Positions 34,810 through 45,964 of a stretch of 64,000 bases of DNA are shown here, one piece after another; positions within the stretch are counted from its first letter, which is position 1; every line of letters begins with the position of its first letter. The position numbers and the translations under genes were made by a program. Below the pieces are notes generated by a model. The model was not told where the DNA came from, did no database searches, and worked only from the letters and a program-made list of their open reading frames with translations. The stretch is from Trichostrongylus colubriformis (taxonomy: Eukaryota; Nematoda; Chromadorea; Rhabditida; Trichostrongylidae), in contig OZ022259.1 in NCBI GenBank assembly GCA_963978905.1, positions 11,160,001-11,224,000 of the forward strand. Direction: 5' to 3'.

Positions 34810-35700
34810 TTAGGTTGTCCCAAAAGTCTTGTAGAATTTTTTCGACCATCATTTTTTATTATTTTTTCTTCCAACAAACAACAATTAGGCGACAACGTTT
34901 TCACCATTGTTGTCGATAACACTCTGCCACCTCATAGGTAAATCGTTGATTCCCTCCTCCCGGAACCCTGGGTTCTGGGAGTCGATGAAGTCAGCGATCG
35001 CCTTCGAAAACATGTCATAATCAACGAATTTTCTCTTGGCCAGGAAGAATTCAAGAGAATGGGTAAGGTGATAGTCAGAAGGAGCAATGTCAGGAGAATA
35101 TGGCTTGTAGGGCAGGACATCCCAGCCGAGCTCGTGTAGCTTGGCCTGAGTACTTTTCGTGAAATGGGAGGGGGCGTCGTCATGGGAGGGTGACCGCGTA
35201 CCCTGACCGCGGACCTTTTTTGGAGCTTTTCCCGAACAGCAACGACGAGCTGCTGGAGCTGGTGGGTGCAGACGGTAGCGGTGACTGTCTCGCCTTGTAC
35301 CAGCACCTCATGGAAAAGCATTCCTTCAGTGTCGCAGAAGAACACAGTCCTTAGCGTGGTTTGTCTTCCATGTCAATTTCGCCGTTGCTGAAGCTGATGA
35401 ACCAGCGGCGCATGGTCACGTAACTCACACATCCCTTGCCCAATGCAGCGCTGATGGAGTGGCAAGCTTCCGTCGTTTTGGTGCCACAAGACCGTTCATA
35501 ATAGATGACACCGCGAGTTGGGTGGGTATCGACCACGGGCATTGTAGCTCTCTCTACGAGATCTGGTGTGTCAATATATATTTTCCCAGGAAGCTTAGAA
35601 AACGTTTCACCATATTCCTGAACCGCCTAGACCTGCCTCGAAGTAAACAAGAGTTATTGATTTTTTTAAAAAATCCTACAAGACTTTTGGGACAATCTAA
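34810..35700 (-). mobile_element. Internally deleted mariner, copy 2, intact ends
   Basis: An 891-bp element flanked by TA, with inverted ends TTAGGTTGTCCCAAAAGTCT and the complement of AGACTTTTGGGACAATCTAA. The minus strand encodes transposase N-terminal remnants (HPTRGVIYYERSCGTKTTEA, RRWFISFSNGEIDMEDKPR) joined straight to sequence from near the C-terminus. The catalytic centre is deleted at the same junction as in the 7.1-kb copy. It is non-autonomous but keeps both termini, so it could be moved by a related transposase elsewhere in the genome. Confidence 0.9.
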
Positions 35701-36195
35701 TATATAAATACTATGTCCAATTTTCGACGCCGTCTTTCGAATGCTCATTTGTCTCTTGCGGGGCGCAAAGCCAATGGACTTGGTGTTCAGGGTGAGATTT
35801 ACAACTCATTGGGGAAAGCAGTCAATCCCAGACCAAAATTTTCATTTCTCTATGCATTTAATTGCAAATATTCAAGGCCTGAATATTTCTATAACTTTCG
35901 TGGATAAATATTTTACGCATATATGGTACTACAGGTACATGTAATTAGTTGAAGCTGACGTTCAGGGTGATGTCATCACTTTAGTGTGGATAGCACGGCA
36001 CACCCAAGTTTGGAGAAAAGTGACCGCTCCAGTACGACCCCCTTCCAACATCTACATAAGCTCTACAATACCAGTAACTATTGCCGATCGCATAGTATTA
36101 CTAAGTATTTTGTTGCTGTGATTTTTATATTTTCTTTTGATTTTAGATAGCTGCTGATTTTCGCCGCAGCCTAGTGCGAAAATCATCACAAGTAC
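35701..36195. other. No gene seen
   Basis: No exon, RNA gene or multi-copy repeat recognised. Confidence 0.4.
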
Positions 36196-36345
36196 GGAGT
36201 TATGGGCAAAACCTTCATTCTCGGAAGGGACTCGAACCGGCCTTCCATGCTTTCCGGCCAAGTGCTAATCCAGTACACTAGTGAGACCCCTTTCACCTCA
36301 GATCAGCTTTTGAATGGTATATTTACCATGGCTTATCAGTACTCA
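36196..36345 (-). repeat. tRNA-derived SINE-like repeat, family 1, copy 3
   Basis: On the minus strand: leader GGTAAATATACCATTCAAAA, A-box region TAGTGTACTGGATTAGCAC, B box GGTTCGAGTCCC and tail GTTTTGCCCATAACTC. It is collinear with 9045-9200 but inverted in the window. Confidence 0.65.
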
Positions 36346-36353
36346 CACGTTGT

Positions 36354-36540
36354 GGGTGTGTACCCTTATGTCAGGATTTCGCGCCGCGGCATTCGCAAGC
36401 GAAGCAGTGCGGACAAGCTGAAGGCGCCATGTTGTTGGGTCCCGAAGCGATTGCGAGTCAATTACGTTTCGCGCCCCTAGCATTGCCGTGTAATCGTTTT
36501 GAGACCCAGATACCGCGACTCCCATACTCGCACACACTGC
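36354..36540. mobile_element. MITE, GTACCCTTAC family, copy 3 (right end lost)
   Basis: Left end GGGTGTGTACCCTTATGTCA; interior GCGGACAAGCTGAAGGCGCC and GTTGTTGGGTCCCGAAGCGA as in copy 2. It breaks off after CGCACACACTGCG at about 36540, with no right terminal repeat. It sits directly beside a SINE-like element. Confidence 0.75.
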
Positions 36541-37196
36541 GCACTCCAGCTATCATTTGGACGTTCTTATGAAAGCTTTCTTTGAAGACGTACATGATAC
36601 TTCTGATAAATGTGAGACTTCCAAACAAGGCTCAAGATAAACTTCGGTCAAGTAAATTAACAATTTTTTATTTCCAAATGTTTTTCAGGAAAGTTGTGAA
36701 GATTTCAATCTTAAATATAGTATTGCTGTGGGAATAAGCCACCTTATTGTTCTCATTTGCTCGTTCATATTTCGAGGTAATCTCAAATAGATTGTGCTGA
36801 AAGCTTAGTTTTTCGCCAAACAGCACTGTTGTGAATAAGTTGTGTGATATGTTGTGAGTTTCCGCTAAATTCTGAGGAAAGTAGTGGCTCTCTGTGTACT
36901 ATGTCTCTTTACTTGAGTAATCATACCAGGCAGTCACTCGCATATGTATGACATGCGAGTGAACAAGCATTAATAGGCAAACCCTTCAGATACATAGAAA
37001 ACAGTTCTGACGTGGGCGAAAAAATTGTTTTGTAGCGTCGCTTTCGGGGATACGCCATGTTCATGGGTTTTCCTAAAAAAGCAAAATGATATGAATGCTC
37101 TTTAGCCGAAATCCCAAGCTAATTGATGTGCAAGTCAGCATTTTCATAGCAGAGCAATCTTACTATCTATGAACTGGAGGAAAAGTAATATGATTA
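36541..37196. other. No gene seen
   Basis: No exon, RNA gene or multi-copy repeat recognised. Confidence 0.4.
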
Positions 37197-37335
37197 CTCT
37201 GCGGTGGAGGCGGCAGTATTGACTGAGTTTATCTTTGCGTTTCTGCCCCTGCCACACTGCCTCGCTGCCTGTGAACGCAGCCACTCCCTGCCGCTGGCAC
37301 CACCGCAGAGTATGAAGGCGGTTGAAACACTCATG
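37197..37335. mobile_element. GC-rich MITE-like element
   Basis: The right edge GGCACCACCGCAGAGTATGA and the left CTGCGGTGGAGGCGGCAGTA are roughly inverted. It shares CTGCCACACTGCCTCGCTGC and GAACGCAGCCACTCCCTGCC words with the other GC islands. Non-coding. Confidence 0.55.
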
Positions 37336-38130
37336 AGTTCGTGCAACTATGAAACAATATTCAATAGTGTCCTGCATAAATCATGAGAAGGACTATTTGA
37401 TCAAGTGCGGCGTAAAAAACATCTGTAACTCATTTCAGAGAATCGCTTTGCAAATTTGGAAAGTACTCTCGAGATCAGCGTCTAGGAGTACGTCCGATCA
37501 TGTGTATCCCATTGTAAACGGCCGTTTCGATTTCGGATCCTCCCCTTGTGGACCCAATATTTGTCAGCTAGACGATCTTTCATCTTTAACCTATCAGTCG
37601 GACTGCACCCGATTCCTATAACAAAAGTTTACTCGTTCAACAAGGAATGGATTGTTTCAATGGTCGTGGGTCTTTCTCGGACTGGAGCTTTCAAAGCAAT
37701 CGTCGAATCAAAGCAACCGTCAAATCAAAGTTGCTAGTCAACTAAAAACCTACAGGACCGATGACCATGTTTTTGTTATCCACTGCGAATTTTCCTATTA
37801 CGCATTGATACCCATACGAATGAGGGGCTCTGCTAGGCTGTACAATGGCAAAGAATTACGAACCCGTTAAATTTTTGGGGGTTTTTTAGGTGAGGAGAAA
37901 TATAAGATCGATTTCTAGTCACTCCGGTAGATCGATAATCTTTAGGAGTTATCACAGATAATCTCAGCCATCTTTGATTCACCTACCACTAAACTGATTT
38001 ATTCGCGATAGTTAAATTCTGCTGCTCCCATTTTCGGAATTCGGAAGCCATTAGCACAGAATGTTATCTGAGGCTCCTGCAGGGTCTCGTCTTGCCAATC
38101 TGAAGGATAAAAGGCGAGCCCATAATTCTA
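37336..38130. other. No gene seen
   Basis: Open frames at 37349-37870 (plus) are unsupported by splice sites or family similarity. Confidence 0.35.
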
Positions 38131-39158
38131 TTGGGTTGGGGAATAAGTCCTTGCGGTTTTTTTCAACCCCATTTTTCACATTGTTTCCTTCATCTTTCGA
38201 CAAAGCTTAAACATGACTTCGATAGAGCTTTTTTTGCTCTATAAAATGATACTGTCTGTTTTTCGATTCCTTTGACTACCTAATATTTATGAGGTTTGAA
38301 AATAAAGTAAGCTGAAGGCAAAAAATTGGCACTTGCGCACCTCATCTTTCTTGTCTACCTCGAGACCAAAAAATGTATGTGTTTACGTTTCGATAGAGCC
38401 TTTTCAGCTCTACAGAATGGTACTACCTTTTGTTCAAATCGCTCAACTTTTTGCTGTTATGCAATACTCGTAAAAGTGTACACTTTCATTATCTTCTTTT
38501 CGTCGCCTAACATCGAGATTAGAGAGAAGTTCATGTATGCATTCGATAGAGCTTTCTTTGCTCTACAAGATTATACCACTCCTCTTTTGTATCCTCTCAT
38601 ATTTTAGTATGTAAGAATGAGTTTCCACCTGCTTTTCAATTCGAAATTGCGTAATGAAAATGATTTTTTTTTTGACAGATTGTTTTGTACTATTTGATAG
38701 AGCTCTTTTCGCTCTACAAGATATTGTTTGCGGTTTTTGTTCGAACTAATTTTTGACATTTTTTAGATCATTTAAGTGTCGACGAAATCGAGCATTTTCA
38801 TCACATGGTGTCGAAAATGCTCGCTTTCGTCGACACTTAAATGATCTAAAAAATGTCAAAAATTAGTTCGAACAAAAAACGCAAACCATATCTTGTAGTG
38901 CGAAAAGAGCTCTATCAAATAGTACAAAACAATCTGTCAAGAAAAAAAATCATTTTCATTACGCAATTTCGAATTGAAAAGCAGGTGGAAACTCATTCTT
39001 ACATGCTAAAATATGAGAGGATACAAAAGAGGAGTGGTATAATCTTGTAGAGCAAAGAAAGCTCTATCGAAGTCATGTTTAAGCTTTGTCGAAAGTTGAA
39101 GGAAACAATGTGAAAAATGGGGTTGAAAAAAACCGCAAGGACTTATTCCCCAACCCAA
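38131..39158. mobile_element. 1.03-kb palindromic mariner-type element
   Basis: Flanked by TA (38129-38130, 39159-39160) with ends TTGGGTTGGGGAATAAGTCC and its complement. The inverted arms continue without a break into a centre near 38804, and the right arm is about 340 bp. The left arm is longer: it contains four copies of a GATAGAGC...GCTCTA mini-hairpin (about 38219, 38391, 38543 and 38696), where the right arm has two. No transposase is encoded. The open frames at 38326-38607 and 38853-39050 are arm artefacts. Confidence 0.85.
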
Positions 39159-39419
39159 TATATAATATTAAGGGCTGCACCGCTCTTCTGCCGAGATTTC
39201 AATAACAGGTTTGGTAGGAGGAGTAATAGCAGGAATTAAACCTCAACCGGTATTGGGCTTGAGCCAAAGCTTTTTAATCTAAAACTCCTATGCTTGATCT
39301 TGCTTTACGTTCAAATTCGGACCAGTAGATGGAGGACAAATGTGAAGGCAAAAAAACTGATATTATTTTTCCTGATACCTGCTAGATTTTTTATTTTTCT
39401 TTTGTGATTTATCATCTGA
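39159..39419. other. No gene seen
   Basis: Nothing recognisable. Confidence 0.4.
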
Positions 39420-39545
39420 AAATGAGAGAGTTGTGTGGGATCCGGGTAATGTGGACGATAAACATGGCGCCTGGAAGGCGTGGGAATAGTTCCAGTCACA
39501 TGCAAGGGCGAACGTTTTGCCCATAAGTTCTTGTTTACGAAACTT
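39420..39545 (+). repeat. Degenerate SINE-like family 1 copy
   Basis: The tail GAACGTTTTGCCCATAAG and the spacing to a TAATGTGGA-type A box resemble the 9.1-kb copy, but the B box is eroded. Confidence 0.35.
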
Positions 39546-40579
39546 AAAAAAGCACTGGCAAAAATTCAATTCAAAAGTAGACGAGCGCACGCAGACAGAA
39601 AGGTTTGATAGTAGACGAGTAGTGATCAAAATGTACGAAAACAATTTTTTCCGATATTCATAGTTTTGTCATTTGTAGGTAAGAGCTACGACGATGTCAG
39701 TGTATCACGTTGTGCGACCCATACTAGCTTTTTCCTCTTACAAATAATATAATTTCCGTGGTTTTCAGTCGGCCAGGCTGTTTTTGATTACTGGCGCGTG
39801 TTTAGGCAAGAGGAATAGCATGCAAAGTAGCGGCTACAAGCGGCGAAAACAGACTTGTCCTATTATTCTCGCCATAACGTTGAGGGCAGGGCACTCCCAA
39901 GTGTCCAAGAAAATAGCCGCTTCAGTACGACCCCCCATACGAACCTGACCCCTCTTTTGATCTCTACAATACCAGTAACTGTTGCCGATTGTATAGATAC
40001 TATGTGCTTTATAGGTATATATCCTTTCCAGAGGCAAGAAAACGCTTATTTTACATTTTGTCACACAGATTTGAGGTGAAATAACCTCTGGCTTCTCATC
40101 TGCTTATTGAAAACTAAGGTTTCAGTGCTTATCGCTGACCTCTGGAGGTACGACCCTCCACCCTCCTATCCGATCAAATACGATCCCTTGTCGAGGAATC
40201 CTCGACTCTCGGTGTACCCTGATTGAGGGTGACCAATATTTTACATATCATATACATTATAATATAATACTCATGTTATGTGGTCCTATGAAGGCGATTT
40301 CGAGAGTGCTTTCTGATGTGGCAAAAAGAAGCACTTGCAAAAATGTCCCTTTAGTTTGTTCGATAGCAAATTTGTTGAATACATCGGCACGCTTGGCTTA
40401 GCTCATCAGTTAGCATTGCATGTTCATTGTGAAGAGTAATGCAACAGTTACCCCTATGCTATATCTTCCTGGACTTAAAATAGTACACTATGGTGCACAA
40501 TTGAATGACTATAGGTCAAACTAAATGTCAACGGAAATTTTATGATTCTAAATCCTTTAAACGTCACTCTATTAGACAG
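39546..40579. other. No gene seen
   Basis: No exon, RNA gene or multi-copy repeat recognised. Confidence 0.4.
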
Positions 40580-41280
40580 AGTACAAGAACAGAAACATGA
40601 GAAGAACCGAGAAATTCCCTTCATTACAAAGCAGAAATCGAAAAACGGGAGAAGGGCAACTCCTCGGAATTCCCGCCACTTTCCCGACACAACATTTGAA
40701 CAGTTGTCAGCGGCTTGAGCACCGTTCAAATTTTCGCGCCCAGTGTTGAATTGCATCTCACTCTGTGTCTCGACCACGTGACAGTCGCCTCTTCGCCTCA
40801 GCTCTTCAGAGTCCAAAACCACTCGGACGCCCCGGGCGAGGCTACTTACGACAGAAAATCGCTTCACAGCGTCGCACTCGCGGCGCCATCAGTACGACTT
40901 GCCGAATCGATTGCCCTTGAGCCCGACAGAGCGTGGCTGCGTCACCTCAGCATTTCCACCCATGCCACACCGTCTCCTGCACCCATGCCACTCAGCCTCC
41001 TCCACCCATGCCACACTGCCTCGCTTGAGGGCTGCCATGCCCTGCTACTGGCACTCGCACCCGCCGCGCCGCTAGCCGTGGGCGGCCACGCAATTTTCTG
41101 GCGTAAATAGCCTCACCCGGACGCCCCAACCCGTCTGTCGTAATTTTGGGAAGCACTCTCCAATGGATTTTCATATATGCCCGTGAAACTTTGCATGCGG
41201 CCCCTAGTAAGCAACTATACATAAATATGTGGTTAACAAAAGAAATGATATTTTCGTGAAAGATTCTTTAATATCGTTGC
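40580..41280. mobile_element. TTAA-hairpin family copy with nested GC-rich MITE
   Basis: The outer element has GGGAGAAGGGCAACTCCT and ACAACATTTGAACAGTTGTC on the left. On the right it has CGTGAAACTTTGCATGCGGC and a terminus GTGAAAGATTCTTTAA. Its inner inverted words CGGACGCCCCGGGCGAGGCT and (complemented) TAGCCTCACCCGGACGCCCC flank a second GC-rich block at 40855-41100. That block is homologous to the 15.2-kb nested MITE (GCGTCGCACTCGCGGCGCC, GCATGGCAGCC-type words). The nested copy's ends are diverged (CAGAAAATCGC / GCAATTTTCTG). Confidence 0.65.
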
Positions 41281-43286
41281 CGGTTCAGTTAGTACCATGG
41301 GAGCGTCCTTCAGAAGCATGAAGCCTCCTACCCTTGTATACCGCTTATTAAGTACATATATAGGCTGAAAAAGTAGAAACACTGAGACATCCATGGACTG
41401 GCCTCGCAATTCATTGCCTGTGGGCGGATCGCCTACATGGTGCAACGTCGCTATGCGGTAGCGTGGTCTAAATGGTGGTGGGGAATCAATGTACGGAGCC
41501 AACCGTTAATTATCATACCTCACGCGACTGCTATGTAAGCTAGCTGCATATGGCGATTTGAGTGGAAGTGATGCCTTGTGCATTTCGTAAGGGGCTGGTC
41601 AGCTGAATGATGTGTCCCTTGAGAGATCCGAGTGAATGATCTGTTTGAAGCATCAATCACACAGGTGTCGGAAAAGCAATAATTCATTTTCTGATAACGC
41701 ACATAAAAGCTTCTTCTATACATCAACCCAGCTTTCCTTTACACCTCTCTTGTGTGCATTGGTAACCGCTGCTTTTGGTCTCATAGAGCTCCCGAATAGA
41801 GCAGACTCCACTGTGACTTCACAACACATTCATAGTGACATACGGATCAATTGATTGAGACTTATCTGTTTTCGGACATTTTCAGTCACGATGTGTCAAG
41901 AGAGTTTCTGAGGGGTCGATGGTCGAATTGGGGAATGAGGTGTGTATGCCCTAAGGACAGGAAATTAACGTGGCCGCGTTCAGCGCGCGACCTGATGGTG
42001 CGAGCTATGGAGAGAGTGGGACTTTCGTACCTCCTCCTTGGCACCTTGACCTCGCACCTACCTCGAACAATATAGAAATACGTCGCTGCTATTTGCTAAA
42101 TGTCTCAAAATTTTGAACGCTGAAACTTTTCAGGATGCTGTAAAAATATCTCTCAATGATTGCGTTGCACGTAGTGGTTGTACTACAGGCGCGGAAACAG
42201 TCCTTGTCGAAGAACAGTCCATCACGAGGTTTTATTTTCATTTCATACTTCTTATACTCATTGTAAAAAAGTATTAATTCTCATGTAAAAAACAATTTCC
42301 TTTTAATAGTATGCTAATTTTCCCGGGGTTGTATGCCACCAGAGCAAAAAATTCGAGTAGCCGCGTGCAGTGCGACGCGTTGCGTTCGAGCCGGGGTCGC
42401 CCAATTAGTGGGATCCTGGAGCGATAACTCCGAAATAAGGGGTAGGACGGACTACGGATGCAGGGCCTACGGCGCTTCCTAGCTCACACTCTTTCCGTCA
42501 TACCCCAGACAACGCGACACGAATTTTCTGTTCTAATGACATACACCTGTGAAGCGGGCTTTCCACGATTTATAACAAAAGCTGATAATCAATACAAAGA
42601 ATGCCTTGATAGCCTGAGGGAAGCGCATGGGGTTTTGGAGATAAATGGGCCTGAAAAGAATAAGCGCTGGTTTATTCTCCAGGGTGGGTAAAACCACGCC
42701 TATATCTTTCCTAATCGATGCCTTCTGCCTCAGATTCATCATTCAATAAAGTTTGGAGCTCTCTTGCATTAATAAAGAAGGAATGGTAATTGTTGTATGC
42801 ACTTAATTTTGTCCTTTGCTCATTTTGTTTTTGAAAAAAAAGGACCGTTGCATTTCAATTAATAGCCGGCGCCCGCATTTTAACAACCGTATATTCTCTG
42901 CATTTAATTGTGCTTCTGCTGAAAATGACATATATAAGCTTATTGTTGGTCACGAAAACGTATATGTTTGCACGCGAAGCCTATCCTATGACGTCTCCAA
43001 CTCAGAAAATACATCTGAGGGGGTTCGAAAATTCAATTTAACAAGCGTAAATAAGTGTGGGGTGTAATTTACATGGGCCATTTGAAATTGTAGACGGTGA
43101 TCAGGGAAGCTGGCGTGGGCTTCTTTCCATACAAGTCTGATATCATTTAACACCAGAAAGGGATGCAAGCTTGTCTGATTCATAGGAAGTGGTACCATGG
43201 ATTATGAGAGCAGCAAGCGTCACCGAAGAGGTTCGTCAGGTGCACCTTTCCTTTCTCTCTTCGACGGAGATAGCAGTGTGGCTTTA
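41281..43286. other. 2 kb with no gene seen
   Basis: Open frames (for example 42458-42691) match no family I know. No RNA gene or multi-copy repeat noticed. Confidence 0.4.
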
Positions 43287-43790
43287 TAGTAGCTCTCAAA
43301 AGTATTCGGCCAAACACTTTTTTGTCATAACTTTTTCTGCTTGAGCAACTTTGACAAAATTTTAATATGTGGGGCCTGAACTTATTGAACATTTCCTTCT
43401 ACTTGAGTGCCGCTTGACACTTTTCATGGTTTTTTACAAGAATTTACTACAAGACCACCGGAAAAAAGAAAAAGGCTTGGTCAAGAAAAACGGCATTTTT
43501 TACAAAAATAAAACTAGCAAGCCTTAGAAAACATCAATATTCTGTAGGAAAACCACGACTGTTGATGACAGCGGCACAGCGGGACGGCATAGGGATGGCA
43601 CTCCAAAAACAAAAAATTGCATATAACCACGTAACTTACACCGTTGAGCGCCAAAAGAGTATACTTAGTATGCAGTGTCTCCAAGTACAACATACTAAAA
43701 TTTCTCTTAGATCGGTCCAGTCGCAAAAAAAGTTACAAGTAAAAAACTCAAGTGAAAAACCATTTGGCCGAATACTTTCGAGCGCTACTG
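43287..43790. mobile_element. Tc1-like MITE, copy 2
   Basis: A 504-bp sister of 4207-4713, flanked by TA. It has a near-identical layout and ends TAGTAGCTCTCAAAAGTATT and AATACTTTCGAGCGCTACTG. Non-coding. Confidence 0.85.
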
Positions 43791-44426
43791 TATATGCTTG
43801 CTATGCTTTATGTCGCTCCACATTTACACTAACAGCTTGAAAGCATTTTCAAGCTGAAACAATATGAAAGAAGGAGAACTGCAAAAAATCAACGCGTCCC
43901 TTACGCACATCCGTTCAAAGCGGAACAAGCGTGAATAGTTCCTGATTGGAACGCAATTTTCGGCAACAAAAAAGGAAATCTGACGAAATCATCTATGTAA
44001 AAAATGCATAAAAGAGGGAAAGAACGATTTCCCACAAGGTAGTGAACAGGAACCAGCCTAGTCATAATTTCTACACCCATACCCTCCCCCTTAAATGAAT
44101 TCAATGCGTGATTTAACTATTTCAGTATCTCCAGTTACCCCCTAATAATCTTTCAAGGGGCGACATAGCATTTGTTATCATTTTGTCACTTCTACTAGGC
44201 ACTTCCACTAATTTTTCATCAGTAGTGTTCATTTGCATCGCTCTAAAGTGTGTTATGCATCGGCCTTCCATCTATGGATGTAGAGGTAGGTGAGAGAACT
44301 CGAGTGTAGTCCCATAATTTACTGATCAAATATTACTTCTGGAAGTTCTTCAACCTGGACATATCTTTCAATCCTTGCAAAGTAGCCGCCTTCATGCAAC
44401 GCTTAAATATAATTTATTTGGAAATA
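43791..44426. other. No gene seen
   Basis: Nothing recognisable. Confidence 0.4.
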
Positions 44427-45325
44427 TTAGGTTGATTCATAATAAATCGGACAAATGGTAGTGATGATTTCTAGAGATCATAACTCAGTAACGAATTAAC
44501 GAAAATGGACGCGCGAGGTACCGTTGGAATGAGTATGAAAAGCTCTTCAAAGTACCGCAAGATAACCACTCCAAAGTAAATTCATTCCGCCACAATGCCG
44601 CACGATTTCAAGCGGTCCAGAGACCACATCCGCAACGTCATACTATTTATATCGCTATCTGGCCAGGAACCCGCGGATATCGGCAGACGTCTGATAGAAG
44701 TTCACAAGGAGCATGCCCCTGGCAGAAGTACACTGTAGTTGTAGCATTCGAAGTTTGCGTCAGGCGACTATTCCATCGAAGACGAAAACCGCGGTTGGTG
44801 GAGCGTACACGGCGTAGAGTACTGGGAGCTGCTCGATGAAGGTACCACAGTATCCGCCGACGTCTACGTTCGTCAATTACGAGAATTGAAGGCCAATGTC
44901 CAAAGTTCGCTACGGCGGCGGTCACATGTCTACTTCCAGCACGACAACGTGTCTACTTCCACAGACCGCACTTCGCAAGATCGACCAAGGCCGAGCTGCT
45001 GTCGTACAGTTGGACCGTACTTCTATACCCACCGTACTCCCCAGACCTGGCCCCTTCAGATTTCCACCTTTTCTCCCACAGCCAACGCCACCTGGACGGC
45101 CAAGACTTCAAAACTCGCGACGAGGTCAAGGCGCCACTCGGCAACTTCTTCGAGCTCCAGCTTCCGGCCTTCTGGAGCAAGGGCATCCATGATCTGCCTA
45201 TACCGTGGCAGAAGGTCATCGATAAAGATGGAGTATATTTCAAGTGAATCCCTGTTGTCGTAAAAAAGTTGTACGACAATGATTAAAATTGGTCAATTTG
45301 TCCGATTTATTATGAATCAACCTAA
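44427..45325 (+). mobile_element. Non-autonomous mariner of a second family
   Basis: An 899-bp element flanked by TA, with exact inverted ends TTAGGTTGATTCATAATAAA and TTTATTATGAATCAACCTAA. The plus strand keeps the transposase C-terminus across frame changes: YPPYSPDLAPSDFHLFSH (third catalytic Asp in SPDLAPSDF), then LPAFWSKGIHDLPIPWQKV and a stop after DGVYFK. The first half of the transposase, including the DNA-binding helices, is mostly gone. The termini differ from those of the 34.8-kb family. Confidence 0.9.
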
Positions 45326-45549
45326 TACTATGACATAATGTGGTTAGGAGGTGCACCAGAGACAATACAAGGTAGGGAACCTCATCGAAGACATGCATCT
45401 GGTTGTCTAGACATCTTGCTATTCGACTACATTACCGGGGCCACACGCATATCTCCTCATCCCACTCATGAGCGCATTAGTGCTTTACAATAAAATTCGA
45501 GGTATATGTTTCGCACTTTGCTCCTTATCCGTTTACGTACGGTACCTTT
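45326..45549. other. No gene seen
   Basis: Spacer between two elements; nothing recognisable. Confidence 0.4.
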
Positions 45550-45964
45550 CTGGCTGAGGTTATACCGTGCGGACCGTGCGGACCGTTCGGGCCGGCCGGT
45601 CCGGACGACCCGCACGGTCCACACGATCGAATTATCGCAAAATTGCAGACCGCGACGCACGCTACAGTAGTTGCGCGCGCACTACCCAGCTTTTGGAAGC
45701 TTCGGAAATACTTTCGGAAACGAAAACACGTTGTGTGAAACAATAAACAAATAAATATGTTACACGAACATGCAGTCACAAACGTATCGAAAAAAAAATT
45801 GATGCACAATACAACGAATACACAGATACACCTAATATTCAAAACTGGGTAGTGCGCGCGCAACTACTGAAGCGTGCGTCGCGGTCTGCAATTTTGCGAT
45901 AATTCAGTCGCGTGAATCGTGCGGGTCGTCCGATCCGGACGGTCCGCACGGTATAATCTCGGCC
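45550..45964. mobile_element. GC-rich foldback element
   Basis: The left end TGGCTGAGGTTATACCGTGC pairs with the complement of the right end (GCACGGTATAATCTCGGCCA). The arms also share GGTCCG/CGGACC clusters, ATTATCGCAAAATTGCAGAC and GTAGTTGCGCGCGCACTACC. The AT-rich loop is at about 45705-45840. The arms are about 150 bp. No coding capacity. Confidence 0.75.
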
